Origin: Aminobacter niigataensis
Lineage (GTDB): Bacteria > Pseudomonadota > Alphaproteobacteria > Rhizobiales > Rhizobiaceae
Direction of reading: 5' to 3'
Length of the DNA: 64,000 nt
NCBI RefSeq assembly: GCF_014200015.1
Contig: NZ_JACHOT010000002.1
Coordinates: 310,001-374,000 of the forward strand
Shown here: positions 24,899-34,620 of the stretch, piece after piece
Position numbering within the stretch: position 1 is the first letter of the stretch
Layout of the letters: every line of letters begins with the position of its first letter
The notes under the pieces: generated by a model
What the model was told of the DNA's origin: nothing
What the model saw: only the letters and a program-made list of their open reading frames with translations
Database searches by the model: none
Position numbers and translations under genes: made by a program

Positions 24899-27800
24899 TT
24901 GAAGTTGGAATTTCGCGACGATCGCAACCTGATGGTCTCGGATCAAGAACCCGGGAGCTTTTTCAATGCCAGCAGCGAGTTCGTTCTGCTCAGGATGCCT
25001 GATGCGGATGAACTCCGCGTCCTCTGGCAAGAATTTGACCACGAACTCCGTACGGCACTAAAGGAGCTTCTGCTGGCACCCTATGGGGACATCCTTGAGA
25101 AACTAGGTCCGCTCGGCTTTGCAGCGAAGGAGGCCGATGGGCGGTTGCGAACCCTGTTTGGCATGCTGACCTCAGGCACGACCGCCAAATCCGCTCATTT
25201 TCGCAAATCGGCGATGACCAAGGCGATGATCGCGCTCGAACTGATCCCGGACAAAACGCCTCACGGAAAAGCCAGAAAGCGGATTCCACGCGGTGAAGGA
25301 TCGGTGGAAGAGTACGCGATTGCCATGTCGAAAGACGATCAAGTTGCATTGATTGATGCGTTGGTTGACCTCGAAGACGTCGACGAGTGGATGCTCGTGT
25401 CTCAGGGTAGCCAAGTAGGTTGGCAAGAGCTGCGCAAGGCAGTTCTTAGTGCGTCAGACATTCGAACGTTCCTAAGCCAACTGGCGACCGATACCGATAG
25501 GCTGATGGGCGATGACGAGACCCGTACGGTCCGCTTCGCGAGCGCCAACGATAAAATTACATTCGCACCAGCTTGGTTTGCACAGTGGCTGGCGAGGCGT
25601 GGGGTCTGGGCGTGGCCAGCGCGCTACGTTTCCAGAGTAATGTATTTGTACCCGGCTCGATTCTCGCCAATGGCCACCAGAATGTCGGTTGCCGATCATC
25701 ACCGTGGTTTCGCAGACCTAGTGTTCCGATATCACCAGGGTCAACGCAACACGGGCGCGTCAATGGCTATTCAGGCCTTTGTCACAGCAGCACTTTGTGG
25801 AAACACGTGGCAGGATGATTTCCGCTGGTATCCGCTTGCCGCGTTCAAAGAAGCCGCGGGTACGTTCAGTTCCAGAATGCAGCTCACCACGTCGATCAAT
25901 GCAATCTACAAGCTAGCGATCGAGCACGTAGACGGAAAGGTAAACAGCAGGCCAGAAGCACAGATTTTCCTGACATCAGTCCGGATCGGGAAGATCGGTG
26001 TGGATGCGTTCAATTGGACATCCATGCCAACCCCTTACAATACCCAGGTCGCATCGAAGATGCTGGGGCATCCCATAACCACTATCCCAGAGTACGTGGT
26101 GTCATGGGCCGCCCAGTTTCGGGCGCTGCTGCCTCTGTTTCAAGTCAAAACGATCAAAAGTGTCGAACGGTCTTTGAGCCTCTGGCTGATCTTTCTGATG
26201 ACCCTCGACCCCGAAGATGCCCCGCTCGACTTTCAGTCGATCTCGCGCCCGAAGCATGTCCACGATTTGCGCAACGAGAACAGCCACGCTTTCTGGAACT
26301 TTCTCGATGCGTTCTTCAGATCCGACAGTCGGGACCAGGGCAACCGTGCCATTAGCGATATGCGGAAAGCCTTCCACCTCGCGTCGGTGCGAGACTCCTT
26401 CCAACACGAGACGAATCCATTCGATGCCAAGTTGGACAAGATCGGACGGGGCTACACCCAGCGCGCAGATGTGACTCCCCGAAAACCGCTGGAACTCGAA
26501 GCCTGGGAGTTGATCGTCCGGAAAAATCGCGAGAACGATTATGCTTTCGCGCGAAGCCTCGGCCCAAAGCGTTTTCACCATACGCTTCGCAATCCCACAA
26601 CTGGCGAGTACGAAACGGTCTTTTGGCCCGCTGAACCGATTGTTGTCGACATCATTCTGAACAGCGGCATGCGCCACATAAGCGCCCGCTGGGTCGACAG
26701 CGGCGAGGGAGACGAAAATCGCTTGGATCCCGGCGGAATGCGCCTTGTTCCGAACCCTCATCCGGCAGCGACAATTGGGCGAAAGGATTCGTTCCTTCAG
26801 CTAGTGAGCTTGCCAGGACGCGAGACTCGAAAGATTGTTGGCATGAAGGTGGGGGTCAACAAGACGGGTGCGCCCTTTGTCATTCCGTGGACCGACAATC
26901 ACATTGTGTCGTCGTTCTACCGAATGCTTGATCTGCAGACGACGTACAATCCGATTGCGGCACCGGTGAAGCCTACTGGCAAGGGAACTTGGGAAGTAGC
27001 TCGAGCCAACCCGGAGCTCTACCCCGATATCTACCCGCTATTTCGCGACCCCGGTGTTGCGCTCAACACACCTGTGTCTGACAACAAGGTTCTCTCGTAT
27101 TGGAAAGATTTGCTCCGCGTTTGTCAGCCGGCGGTGAACCAGCTTTTCGGTCACGAGTACCCGCTTATCACCGACGCTGGAGCTGTCTTCGATCTGCATG
27201 CGTTGCGGGTGACCATGGTGTCAAACCTACTCGCCGCGGGCGTGCCCATCGAGATCGTTCGAGATCTCGTGGGACATGCTACCTGGATGATGACCTTTCA
27301 CTACAATGGCCGGCGCAGTGCAAAGCTTCACACGACGTTACAGGAAGCGATGCAGATGCGAAGCGAGGCACACGACCGTCTGGCATCGGGAGATAGAGAT
27401 GCCATTCTCGAATATGCTGACGAGGCGGTGACCCCCGAATTCGTCGAAAACCACGTTGGTGTCGGGATGCTGCGAACCTACGCAGACCGAACGACCCGGT
27501 CTCCCTTTGAAATTTTCTTCCACGGCATTTGCCCTGGCGGGACTTGCGCCACGGGCGGGGAGAAAGTGGCGGAAGGCAAATATAAGCCTGTCTGGAGGGA
27601 AAGAGCATGTTCGGGATGTCGCTATCGCGTGACCGGTCCCAAATTCCGGCCAGGCATTGTCAATCGCATCAACAACTTGATGGCTGAGATGCGTCTGTCG
27701 GCAAAGCGAGCAAAGGATTTGGGTGATCGAATTGAGCAGGACGAGCTCCGTGCAGGCAAGCCTGCACATGCGCTACGTCGGCTTCAGCGTGCTGAGTCCT

Positions 27801-28324
27801 CGTTCAAGGATCAGCTGTCAAAGGAATACACCCTTGAGAGCAAGATATTGGAAATGATCAACCAGGTCCAAAGCATGGCGGCAGCTGAGGGCAAATCCGC
27901 AGAGAACTTGTTGCTTCCGTCCGTACCGCATTTCGATCCGGAAAACCTCGGATACGGGTTTGCGGAAGTTCACGAGTTCGAGTTGATGCACACCTTGGTC
28001 AAAGAGGCTCGCATTTTGCCAGCCGCGATAATGGAAATCCCCCAGGGCGTTGAAGCCCATTTCAAAGGGATGGTGCGTGAAATTCTTCGGGCAAACAACA
28101 TCGCGGATTTGATGATCCGGTTGCCCTCAGACAAAGAGACCGACGCATGTCTGCAGGTTGGTGACGTGCTGCTCGAACGATACCCGGAGGTCTCCCGGTT
28201 TCAGCAGCTACGCGAGGGAGCTATCCAGATTGATCCGGATGCCCTGGAGGATGTCCGCAGGGAAGTTTCTGCAGCACTAGCCAGTAGTGCAGCGCCGGCG
28301 CGTCAAATTGAGTTCACAGAATGA
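24899..28324 (+). CDS. gmtZ: Large recombinase-like protein, GmtZ/VPA1269-like
   Basis: 1141 residues. I chose the TTG at 24899 because GAGGAG lies 7 nt upstream and it clears the gmtY stop; the longer frame from 24827 overlaps gmtY. Residues about 600-860 resemble a tyrosine recombinase: LNSGMRHISARW, LHALRVTMVSNLLAAGVP and DLVGHATWMMTFHYNG, with a candidate Tyr. A Cys cluster follows (CPGGTCATGG, then ACSGCRYR), likely a zinc site, and then coiled helices. Large integrase-like proteins of this kind accompany GmtY in the gamma-mobile-trio, where VPA1269-family names are used. Its own biochemical role is unknown. It is coupled to the next gene by ATGA. Confidence 0.62.
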   Translation: MKLEFRDDRNLMVSDQEPGSFFNASSEFVLLRMPDADELRVLWQEFDHELRTALKELLLAPYGDILEKLGPLGFAAKEADGRLRTLFGMLTSGTTAKSAHFRKSAMTKAMIALELIPDKTPHGKARKRIPRGEGSVEEYAIAMSKDDQVALIDALVDLEDVDEWMLVSQGSQVGWQELRKAVLSASDIRTFLSQLATDTDRLMGDDETRTVRFASANDKITFAPAWFAQWLARRGVWAWPARYVSRVMYLYPARFSPMATRMSVADHHRGFADLVFRYHQGQRNTGASMAIQAFVTAALCGNTWQDDFRWYPLAAFKEAAGTFSSRMQLTTSINAIYKLAIEHVDGKVNSRPEAQIFLTSVRIGKIGVDAFNWTSMPTPYNTQVASKMLGHPITTIPEYVVSWAAQFRALLPLFQVKTIKSVERSLSLWLIFLMTLDPEDAPLDFQSISRPKHVHDLRNENSHAFWNFLDAFFRSDSRDQGNRAISDMRKAFHLASVRDSFQHETNPFDAKLDKIGRGYTQRADVTPRKPLELEAWELIVRKNRENDYAFARSLGPKRFHHTLRNPTTGEYETVFWPAEPIVVDIILNSGMRHISARWVDSGEGDENRLDPGGMRLVPNPHPAATIGRKDSFLQLVSLPGRETRKIVGMKVGVNKTGAPFVIPWTDNHIVSSFYRMLDLQTTYNPIAAPVKPTGKGTWEVARANPELYPDIYPLFRDPGVALNTPVSDNKVLSYWKDLLRVCQPAVNQLFGHEYPLITDAGAVFDLHALRVTMVSNLLAAGVPIEIVRDLVGHATWMMTFHYNGRRSAKLHTTLQEAMQMRSEAHDRLASGDRDAILEYADEAVTPEFVENHVGVGMLRTYADRTTRSPFEIFFHGICPGGTCATGGEKVAEGKYKPVWRERACSGCRYRVTGPKFRPGIVNRINNLMAEMRLSAKRAKDLGDRIEQDELRAGKPAHALRRLQRAESSFKDQLSKEYTLESKILEMINQVQSMAAAEGKSAENLLLPSVPHFDPENLGYGFAEVHEFELMHTLVKEARILPAAIMEIPQGVEAHFKGMVREILRANNIADLMIRLPSDKETDACLQVGDVLLERYPEVSRFQQLREGAIQIDPDALEDVRREVSAALASSAAPARQIEFTE

Positions 28325-29106
28325 CCCAGGAAAACGAAACCGTCACCGCTGAGAGCCTGATGGGAAGGCTGCAGGCAGAGGCCAACCGATCGGGGGATGC
28401 ACGTCGGATCGGAACGCTTGCTCGCCTGGTCGAAGCCTGCGACGAGATAATGTCTGGAGATGCCTACAAACGGGCGAAATCAGCAAAATTGGACCCTGAA
28501 CGCTTCAATCCCAATTTCGTGAAGCTTAATTCGCAGGCTATTCATCAATACGTCCTTCTCCGCGACCGCCTCGAAAGGGGGAAGTCCGAGTGGAAAGGGC
28601 CAGTCGCGACCACCATCCGCGGCGAAAAAGACCTGATGACTTACCTCAAACTTCGCGACGAAGAAGCGAAGCGGCCGGGTAAACCTCGCATGCGCGGCCC
28701 TCGTACGAGGAAGCTCGATGAGCTCGTCGATGCGATCGAAGGCATTTCTGATCAGGCACTCTTGAGGCAAGCGCTTGCTGACGGCCGTGCTTGGAAAAGG
28801 GAACTTGATATTTTGCTCGCGACCCTACGCAAGCTGCCCGAGGTCGATGTCGATGCTCTGCGAGAAGGACGAGTGCTGTCGAATGCGCGCAACGGCCAGG
28901 GGGGCTCAGCACTAACTCCTGATGACACCCAGATCCTTCGAAAGCTCTTGGCCCGCCTCAGGGACAACGACGCGCTAGCGGACTTCGGGCTCATCAGTCG
29001 GAACGGTCGCGTGAAGATGGATATCGCGCCTGGCTTGGACCTGATTTACCCGGAAGAACTTGGACTGTTGGCGCGGCTCGCAGGTATTGCAGAGATCGCA
29101 GGCTGA
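28321..29106 (+). CDS. gmtX: Third gene of the recombinase trio, GmtX-like
   Basis: 261 residues, strongly helical, with no enzymatic motif I recognise. Segments such as IHQYVLLRDRLERGKSEWKG and KPRMRGPRTRKLDELVDAI are basic and could touch DNA. The start overlaps the gmtZ stop by 4 nt, so all three proteins are probably made in a fixed ratio. The name GmtX is inferred from position and size only. It may be a DNA-binding accessory factor. Confidence 0.55.
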   Translation: MTQENETVTAESLMGRLQAEANRSGDARRIGTLARLVEACDEIMSGDAYKRAKSAKLDPERFNPNFVKLNSQAIHQYVLLRDRLERGKSEWKGPVATTIRGEKDLMTYLKLRDEEAKRPGKPRMRGPRTRKLDELVDAIEGISDQALLRQALADGRAWKRELDILLATLRKLPEVDVDALREGRVLSNARNGQGGSALTPDDTQILRKLLARLRDNDALADFGLISRNGRVKMDIAPGLDLIYPEELGLLARLAGIAEIAG

Positions 29107-29198
29107 ATGCGGCAAGGCATCGTCTTCAGCGGGGGATCGCGCAACCGAACCGAGATGGCCATTGAGTGGCGGGTCTGCTGGAAACAACGCAAGGGCGG

Positions 29199-29564
29199 CT
29201 ACCTTTGCAAGCGGTACGGCACGTAAGGCTCTTCCCTAGGCGGTTCGATTGCAAGTTTGGAAGGCGGGCCGTCGCGTCCGAAGCGGGCAAACAAGTCTCG
29301 CCCCGTCGCGAATTTTGGTTCCATCAACCCCAGGATCGTTTGGGCAAGGAACAGTGCATCCTGGGCCGCGACCAAACCTTCATTGACAAGAATGTCCCTG
29401 ATTACAGCATCAAGGCGTGCGGCAATGTCGGTTGGCAAACCCAAATGCTCGGCGCGCTCTCGAATACTCGAGTGGTCAGCCATGGCTGCAACTGGCTTAC
29501 TCTCGGCCTGTTCGGATTCAGTGCGCTCTGCCACGAGGTCACTTCCCCGTTTCCAATAGGGCAA
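29199..29564 (-). CDS. Hypothetical protein, 121 aa or shorter
   Basis: As opened from a TTG at 29564 it has 121 residues; the ATG at 29483 would give 94 (MADHSSIRERAEHLGLPTDI, then AARLDAVIRDILVNEG). The helical region and the tail PPREEPYVPYRLQR do not match a family I know. It is convergent with gmtX and lies beside another small leftward gene, so it is probably island cargo. Confidence 0.45.
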   Translation of the reverse strand: MPYWKRGSDLVAERTESEQAESKPVAAMADHSSIRERAEHLGLPTDIAARLDAVIRDILVNEGLVAAQDALFLAQTILGLMEPKFATGRDLFARFGRDGPPSKLAIEPPREEPYVPYRLQR

Positions 29565-29581
29565 GAGTGCCCCTTGTCAGG

Positions 29582-29791
29582 CTAGAGGTCAATTTCTCGG
29601 AATAGAGACGGCTTTCGCTTGTGGAGCGCCTCGACCTTCAGGCGACGAATATCGGCGGAGATCGTGGCCATCAAGCGCTCGCGCCGTTTGACCTCAGCTA
29701 GTCGCCGCACACTTAGCTCGGCCGACCTCGCTCTAAGGACGCTGCGGCGAGCGACATCATAAAGGTCTCTCAGTTCTTCGATTTCGTTCAA
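29582..29791 (-). CDS. Hypothetical small coiled-coil protein, 69 aa
   Basis: A basic, fully helical sequence (MNEIEELRDLYDVARRSVLR, then LAEVKRRERLMATISADIRR) with heptad spacing, started by a TTG at 29791. It ends 17 nt before the neighbouring small gene and is probably cotranscribed with it. No family match; existence moderately supported. Confidence 0.4.
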   Translation of the reverse strand: MNEIEELRDLYDVARRSVLRARSAELSVRRLAEVKRRERLMATISADIRRLKVEALHKRKPSLFREIDL

Positions 29792-30078
29792 ACCAGACAG
29801 TCCTGTGAGGCGAGCACAGCTTGTCGCCTTATGCGCCGTAAGGACAGCAAAGGCATTCTACAGTCGGGCCTCTGATGGGAACCAAGTTGCCAGGCAAGCA
29901 AGATACCGTGCCCAGTTTGAACGCGGCATGGGCTCTGCTTCCCGGAGCCAAAAAAATGAAACACCAGGTGAGGACTAGCCTGACCTGGTGCACTATTCAC
30001 GGTGTCGATGGCGCATAGCAAGCCAGTGGGGCCGGGTCGACGATGGCCGTTCATGCGACAGCCTTTGCCAAGTGTCAA
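29792..30078. other. Non-coding interval between island genes and LysR
   Basis: 287 nt without a convincing frame on either strand. It may contain the promoter of the two small leftward genes and the terminator of the LysR gene. No repeat or RNA recognised. Confidence 0.4.
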
Positions 30079-31050
30079 TCACGGAGCACTGGCCGGAGTG
30101 CTTTGGCCTACCCTCGATCGGTGGCCCGATCGCATTTGAACCTGATCACCCAACCACGCGGAAAACTTGAATGCGGCTGCTCGCCTTCGCCTGTCGCGGT
30201 TCCACAGAAGGTAGTACGACCTCTTGCTATCCATCGTAGCGGAAATAGGCGTAATCAATGCGCCACGCGACAGTTCCGTTTCGATAAGGCACTGCCGCCC
30301 GAGTGCGATGCCGACACCAGCCATTGCCGCATCGAAGGCCGCCAAACTATCGCCGCTGAACTCCATGAAGCGCGCAGGCGGGGGCGAGCCAACATGTTCC
30401 AGAAAGCGGCTCCATTCATGTGAATCCCTATGCGAGCAGATCAGCCGATGATTGACTAGATCCGAAGAGTCAATCGCGCCGCCGTGTGCGTTGATGTAGG
30501 CAGGGCTGCAGATCGGCGTATAGACGATCGGTAGCAACTCTTCTGCCCGTGCGCCCTCCCAGATGCCGTTTCCGACCTTGATGGCTAGGTCGAAGTCCTC
30601 AACGAAGTGGGACGATGGCCTGGCGACCGTGAACTTAAGCAATATGTCCGGATGAGCGTCCTCGAAGCAGCTGAGCCTGGGCAACAACCACTGCCGTAGG
30701 AAACATCGGCTGACCAATATGTTCAGTGCTTGGCTGGCATGCGCATCTCGGATGCGCGCGGTGCCATGGCTGATAATGGCAAAGGCGGAGTGAATATCGC
30801 ACCAGAAGCGGTGCCCCTCCGGCGTAAGCTCAAGTTTCCCCGAACCGCGCAGGAACAGCAGCGTCCCGAGATGGCTTTCGAGTGCCCGTACCTGCCTACT
30901 CACCGCCCCCGGCGTTACGAAAAGTTCCACCGCCGCGTTGGAGACGCTGAGGTGCCTAGCCGTTGCCTCGAAAGCCCTCAAAGGATTGAGAGGAGGAAGA
31001 GAGCCTGCGCTCTTGATCGGCTCATCCAACAGACCAGCCAATGCATCCAT
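30079..31050 (-). CDS. LysR-family regulator, GcvA-like (module 1)
   Basis: From the ATG at 31050 (GGTGG six nt upstream) it has 323 residues. The HTH is LPPLNPLRAFEATARHLSVS, then NAAVELFVTPGAVSRQVRAL. The effector domain contains CFLRQWLLPRLSCF and GVGIALGRQCLI, features shared with two other LysR proteins in this window. The frame stays open to 31233, with other ATGs at 31092 and 31149 that would add a long tail unusual for LysR. It probably senses a metabolite and controls the leftward genes of the transport/aldolase module. Confidence 0.82.
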   Translation of the reverse strand: MDALAGLLDEPIKSAGSLPPLNPLRAFEATARHLSVSNAAVELFVTPGAVSRQVRALESHLGTLLFLRGSGKLELTPEGHRFWCDIHSAFAIISHGTARIRDAHASQALNILVSRCFLRQWLLPRLSCFEDAHPDILLKFTVARPSSHFVEDFDLAIKVGNGIWEGARAEELLPIVYTPICSPAYINAHGGAIDSSDLVNHRLICSHRDSHEWSRFLEHVGSPPPARFMEFSGDSLAAFDAAMAGVGIALGRQCLIETELSRGALITPISATMDSKRSYYLLWNRDRRRRAAAFKFSAWLGDQVQMRSGHRSRVGQSTPASAP

Positions 31051-31278
31051 GTCAGGCCACCGATCAACTACGAACGAGCGATCCTGATCCATTCCATCGT
31101 CATTGGAGGTGGACTTCATTTCAGAAGTGTCGACCGCGTGTTTCGACATGTCACCCACGATGTTATGCGCGGAACAGGCTCTCCTCAAGTCGGTTTCCTC
31201 GAACAGCCACCGCCGAATAGGGATCGTGACCACCCGGCCCCTGGGATCGACGGTCCGGAATATTCTCCGTTCGTCGAT

Positions 31279-31884
31279 TTACTTGTTGATGTGCCAACGC
31301 TGCAGGAACATCGTCTTCGACCGAGCGCTCAATGCGGCATCCGATTCAGCGAAATCCGCGTAGAATATCGCGGCAGCCTCCCAAGTTTGTCCTTTGGTAT
31401 TGCTGCTGTTGGTGTGGGTTACGACCGTGTGAATGAGTTCGACAGGCATCCGCTTCTCGAACATTTTGTGGGCGGCGTAGACCCCGTGCTGCACATTTCG
31501 GCCGAGACGGCTCTTTCGCGTCGGAATTCCCGCGCCCGAAACCGCACCGTCGGTGGGATCAGGTTCGTTTTCGAGCAGCTTGCTAACGTCGTGGAGGAGA
31601 GCGCCCGCAAGCAGCAGGTCTCGGTCGAATTCCCTCCCCTGTATGTCCTTGGCAGACTGGGCAATAGCCAAGGCCATGCAGGTGACCCCGCGAATATGCT
31701 CGACCAGGGTCCGGTCGTTTTCGGTCTTGCCGTTCTTGGGGGTCAGCCGTAGGTCGTTCCAGGGCATCTCGGCGGCAATCTCCCGCCAAATATCTACGAC
31801 ACCCTGACGCAACTGCGGTTCAGCGATCATGCCTACTTCGGGAAAAATGTCGATTATGTCTTCGGTGCTAAGTGTTTGAGGCAA
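31279..31884 (-). CDS. HD-domain phosphohydrolase-family protein
   Basis: 201 residues with an HD metal site: TLVEHIRGVTCMA (first His), ALLHDVSKLLE (HD), a later His in NVQHGVYAAHK and THTNSSNTK. This resembles the small HD hydrolases placed in catabolic operons. The natural substrate is unknown. It is encoded between the LysR gene and the beta-propeller gene in the same direction. Confidence 0.78.
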   Translation of the reverse strand: MPQTLSTEDIIDIFPEVGMIAEPQLRQGVVDIWREIAAEMPWNDLRLTPKNGKTENDRTLVEHIRGVTCMALAIAQSAKDIQGREFDRDLLLAGALLHDVSKLLENEPDPTDGAVSGAGIPTRKSRLGRNVQHGVYAAHKMFEKRMPVELIHTVVTHTNSSNTKGQTWEAAAIFYADFAESDAALSARSKTMFLQRWHINK

Positions 31885-31921
31885 CTTCCGATTCTCCAGT
31901 GGGTCGTCGGGTCGGGCAATT

Positions 31922-32830
31922 TCAATTCACGCGCTCGAATTTCTTCACGAAGCCATTCTTCTGAAAATTCTGGCTGGCGACGTAGACGCTGCCCTTGGAA
32001 TCGACGGCCATAGTGTGCGCCTTGGGAACGAACTCTGCTGCCTTTCCATCGTCTGGCTGCTCCTTGCCCCACGATGCCAACAGCTTCCCGTCGAGATCGA
32101 AGATGCTGATGAGCCCGAACCCTTCGGCAACGTAGAGATTGCCCTCCTTGTCGAAATCGATCTCCTCCGGTCGGCTGGACAGTGGCCACTGCTCAAGGAA
32201 TTCGCCCTCCTGGGTGAAGAACTGAAGACGGTTGTTCTCGCGGTCCGCGACCACGACACGTCCGCGCGGATCGACTGCAACGCAGTGGACGATCAGGAAC
32301 TCGCCGGGGCCATTGCCTGGCTCCCCCCATGACTTCAAGTACTGCCCGTCGCTGCCGAATTTATGTACCCGCGCATTGCCATAGCCGTCGGACACGAACA
32401 TTGTGCCGTCCGGCGCAAACGCAACGTTGGTCGGTCGGTTGAACGGACCGCCGCCGAAGCGTACCGAGGTGGGTGTTGCGCCATCGTAGCCGTTTTCTAC
32501 GGGCTTGCCCTTGGTGCCCCATGTCCGCACGGGCTCGCCCCGTTGGGTAAAACTCCGGATCGTGTGGTCCTTATCGTCCGCACAATAGACATTGCCATCC
32601 GTTCCGATCGCAATGCCATGTGCCCTGGTGAACTGCCCTTCCCCCCAGCGGGCGATTAGTTCGCCCTCCGGGGTGAAGACCATGACTGGCGTGGTGTCGC
32701 GGGCGAAGGTGTACACGTTATCCTGCGCATCGATGGCCACGCCTGAGACAAAATTGATCTGAGAACCCAGCGATTTCTCACCCCAATTCTCGACGAGACT
32801 GTAGTAAAATCCATTCTGTCCAACGGTCAT
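31922..32830 (-). CDS. NHL-repeat six-bladed beta-propeller protein (module 1)
   Basis: 302 residues from the ATG at 32830, the start equivalent to its paralogue at 47766 (both begin MTVGQ). Repeats follow the NHL pattern: GVAIDAQDNVYTFA, GIAIGTDGNVYCAD, NVAFAPDGTMFVSDGYGNAR, VAVDPRGRVVVADRENNRLQ and TMAVDSKGSVYVAS. No signal peptide, so cytosolic. Such propellers often act as lactonases or peptidyl-glycine-lyase relatives; I would guess a hydrolase in the degradation pathway. An alternative start at 32878 overlaps the upstream gene. Confidence 0.82.
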   Translation of the reverse strand: MTVGQNGFYYSLVENWGEKSLGSQINFVSGVAIDAQDNVYTFARDTTPVMVFTPEGELIARWGEGQFTRAHGIAIGTDGNVYCADDKDHTIRSFTQRGEPVRTWGTKGKPVENGYDGATPTSVRFGGGPFNRPTNVAFAPDGTMFVSDGYGNARVHKFGSDGQYLKSWGEPGNGPGEFLIVHCVAVDPRGRVVVADRENNRLQFFTQEGEFLEQWPLSSRPEEIDFDKEGNLYVAEGFGLISIFDLDGKLLASWGKEQPDDGKAAEFVPKAHTMAVDSKGSVYVASQNFQKNGFVKKFERVN

Positions 32831-32862
32831 GCGATACTCCAATAGAATGCGTAGTTTTGGTG

Positions 32863-34458
32863 CTAGGATTGCAGCCATGCGTCTTGGAAGCGTCGACTGT
32901 TGTCGGGCTCGGGATGCAGGACGACATTGTTGAGCTTCGTTGAGATGCCGACGTAGCGCGTCTTCCAGTACAGGATGATGCGGCCGTAATCCTTCATCGC
33001 CGCCATCTGCATTTCCCTGACGATTTCGGCCCGTTTCTCCTTGTCGAATGTCCGCGATTGCGTGGCAAAGAGATCGTCGACCTGTTGATTACAGATGCCC
33101 GATCCGTTGCGGGCTGCCCCACACACGAAGAAGTCGGCAAAGAACATATCCGGGTCGTTCGCGCTCACTCCGCCGCCGCTGGCGTTCAGGTCGAAATTCC
33201 TTTTTGCGACGGAATCCTGGTACGTTGCCGACTCCTGGAAATCGAGTTTTACCCGGATTCCAATGCGAGAAAGCTGGTCGACAAGCGTAACCGCGATTGT
33301 TTCGTTGATGCCGACCTTGCGGATAGTCATGGTTGTGTCGATGCCACTCGCGAAGCCAGCGTCCGCCATCAGCGCCTTGGCCTTCTCGAGCCGCTGCTCA
33401 TAGCTGCCATCGTAACCGGAGATCTTCTCCAGGTCGGTGGTCGGCAACGCCCACGGTCCAGGGGGCATGTAACCGCCGACAACGCCGTCGCCCTGGCGGA
33501 TGACCTTCAGTGTCTCTTCGCGGTCAATTGCCAGCGACACCGCCTCGCGTAGCCTGACATCGTCCCAAGGCTTTCGAAGGGTGTTGAACTCGAGCATGTC
33601 GTGGCTAAGGCCCTCGGTTCTGAGAACGGTGACCACGTCCTTGTGCTTCGCACTGAGTTTGCGTGACGAATCCCCACTGAGATTGTCATGCAGCACAAGC
33701 TGACCGGTCAGCAGATAGGAGAGGCTCGTAGACGGATCGGGGATCACGAACAGGCTGATGCCATCGAGATAAGGTCGGCCCGGCACATGGTAGTTTGGGT
33801 TCCTGACCATATCGATGCGCACGCCGTGTTCGTACGACTTGAGCATGAAGGGCCCGGAGCCCATCACGTTCGTCGTCAAGTCACCACCACCCTCGACATA
33901 CTTCTTGGAAACGATCAGCATCCAGCCGTTGGCAAGGTTGGTAAGGAGCGACGGCGCAGGCTCCTTGGTAGTGATCACCACCGTGCGCGGATCCGGCGCC
34001 TCGATCTTGTCGACGGCCTTGAGAATGCCTTTGCGCGGACTCACCAACCCCTGCGGTGCGAGCCTTATTCGATCCAGGGAAAACACCACATCCGCGGAAG
34101 TCAGCGGGGACCCATCATGGAAATTGACACCGTCCTTAAGAGTGAACGTTATCGACTTGCCGTCCGGAGAGACCTCCCATTTCTCCGCAAGGTCACCAAC
34201 CACCTTGCCCGGATCGAGCGGATCGTACATCAACAGGCTGCTGTAGCAGGGCCCGACGACGTTCATAACCGACGAGCTTGTATTGGCCACCGGATCGAAG
34301 TTTGGCGGATCGCTGGCAATGTTGATGGTCAGGGTGCCGCCTTTTGTCGGCGTGGCGCCGAAGGCACCACCAACTCCGAAGATGGCCGCGCCAATTCCAA
34401 GACCAAGCCCGCCCAATAGTTGACGGCGGTCGACAGTGAGACAAGAGAACTGGTCCAT
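32863..34458 (-). CDS. Tat-exported SBP_bac_5 solute-binding protein 1
   Basis: 531 residues. The leader has a twin-arginine motif (VDRRQLLGGLGLGIGAAIFG). The mature part follows the family 5 oligopeptide/glycoside-binding fold: SDPPNFDPVANTSS, CYSSLLMYDPLDP, VGDLAEKWEVSPDG and FHDGSPLTSADV. The C-terminus HPEPDNSRRFQDAWL is shared with paralogues at 45112 and 55594. It delivers ligand to an Opp/Dpp-type ABC importer; the ligand is unknown. It lies with a second binding-protein gene upstream, and no permease is encoded next to it. Confidence 0.9.
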   Translation of the reverse strand: MDQFSCLTVDRRQLLGGLGLGIGAAIFGVGGAFGATPTKGGTLTINIASDPPNFDPVANTSSSVMNVVGPCYSSLLMYDPLDPGKVVGDLAEKWEVSPDGKSITFTLKDGVNFHDGSPLTSADVVFSLDRIRLAPQGLVSPRKGILKAVDKIEAPDPRTVVITTKEPAPSLLTNLANGWMLIVSKKYVEGGGDLTTNVMGSGPFMLKSYEHGVRIDMVRNPNYHVPGRPYLDGISLFVIPDPSTSLSYLLTGQLVLHDNLSGDSSRKLSAKHKDVVTVLRTEGLSHDMLEFNTLRKPWDDVRLREAVSLAIDREETLKVIRQGDGVVGGYMPPGPWALPTTDLEKISGYDGSYEQRLEKAKALMADAGFASGIDTTMTIRKVGINETIAVTLVDQLSRIGIRVKLDFQESATYQDSVAKRNFDLNASGGGVSANDPDMFFADFFVCGAARNGSGICNQQVDDLFATQSRTFDKEKRAEIVREMQMAAMKDYGRIILYWKTRYVGISTKLNNVVLHPEPDNSRRFQDAWLQS

Positions 34459-34620
34459 GTTGAGCTTCCTCCCAATTCAGATAAACGAGTCAGCGCCTAT
34501 GCTTCCAACAGCCGTCATGTTTTGACGAACTCGAAAGAAGTTCTCCTCGCGCCAGAATTCCCCAGGCAAGAACGTGAATTGATTTCAGTTTGTCGAAGAC
34601 GCGCTCCAGGCTGGAGCATC

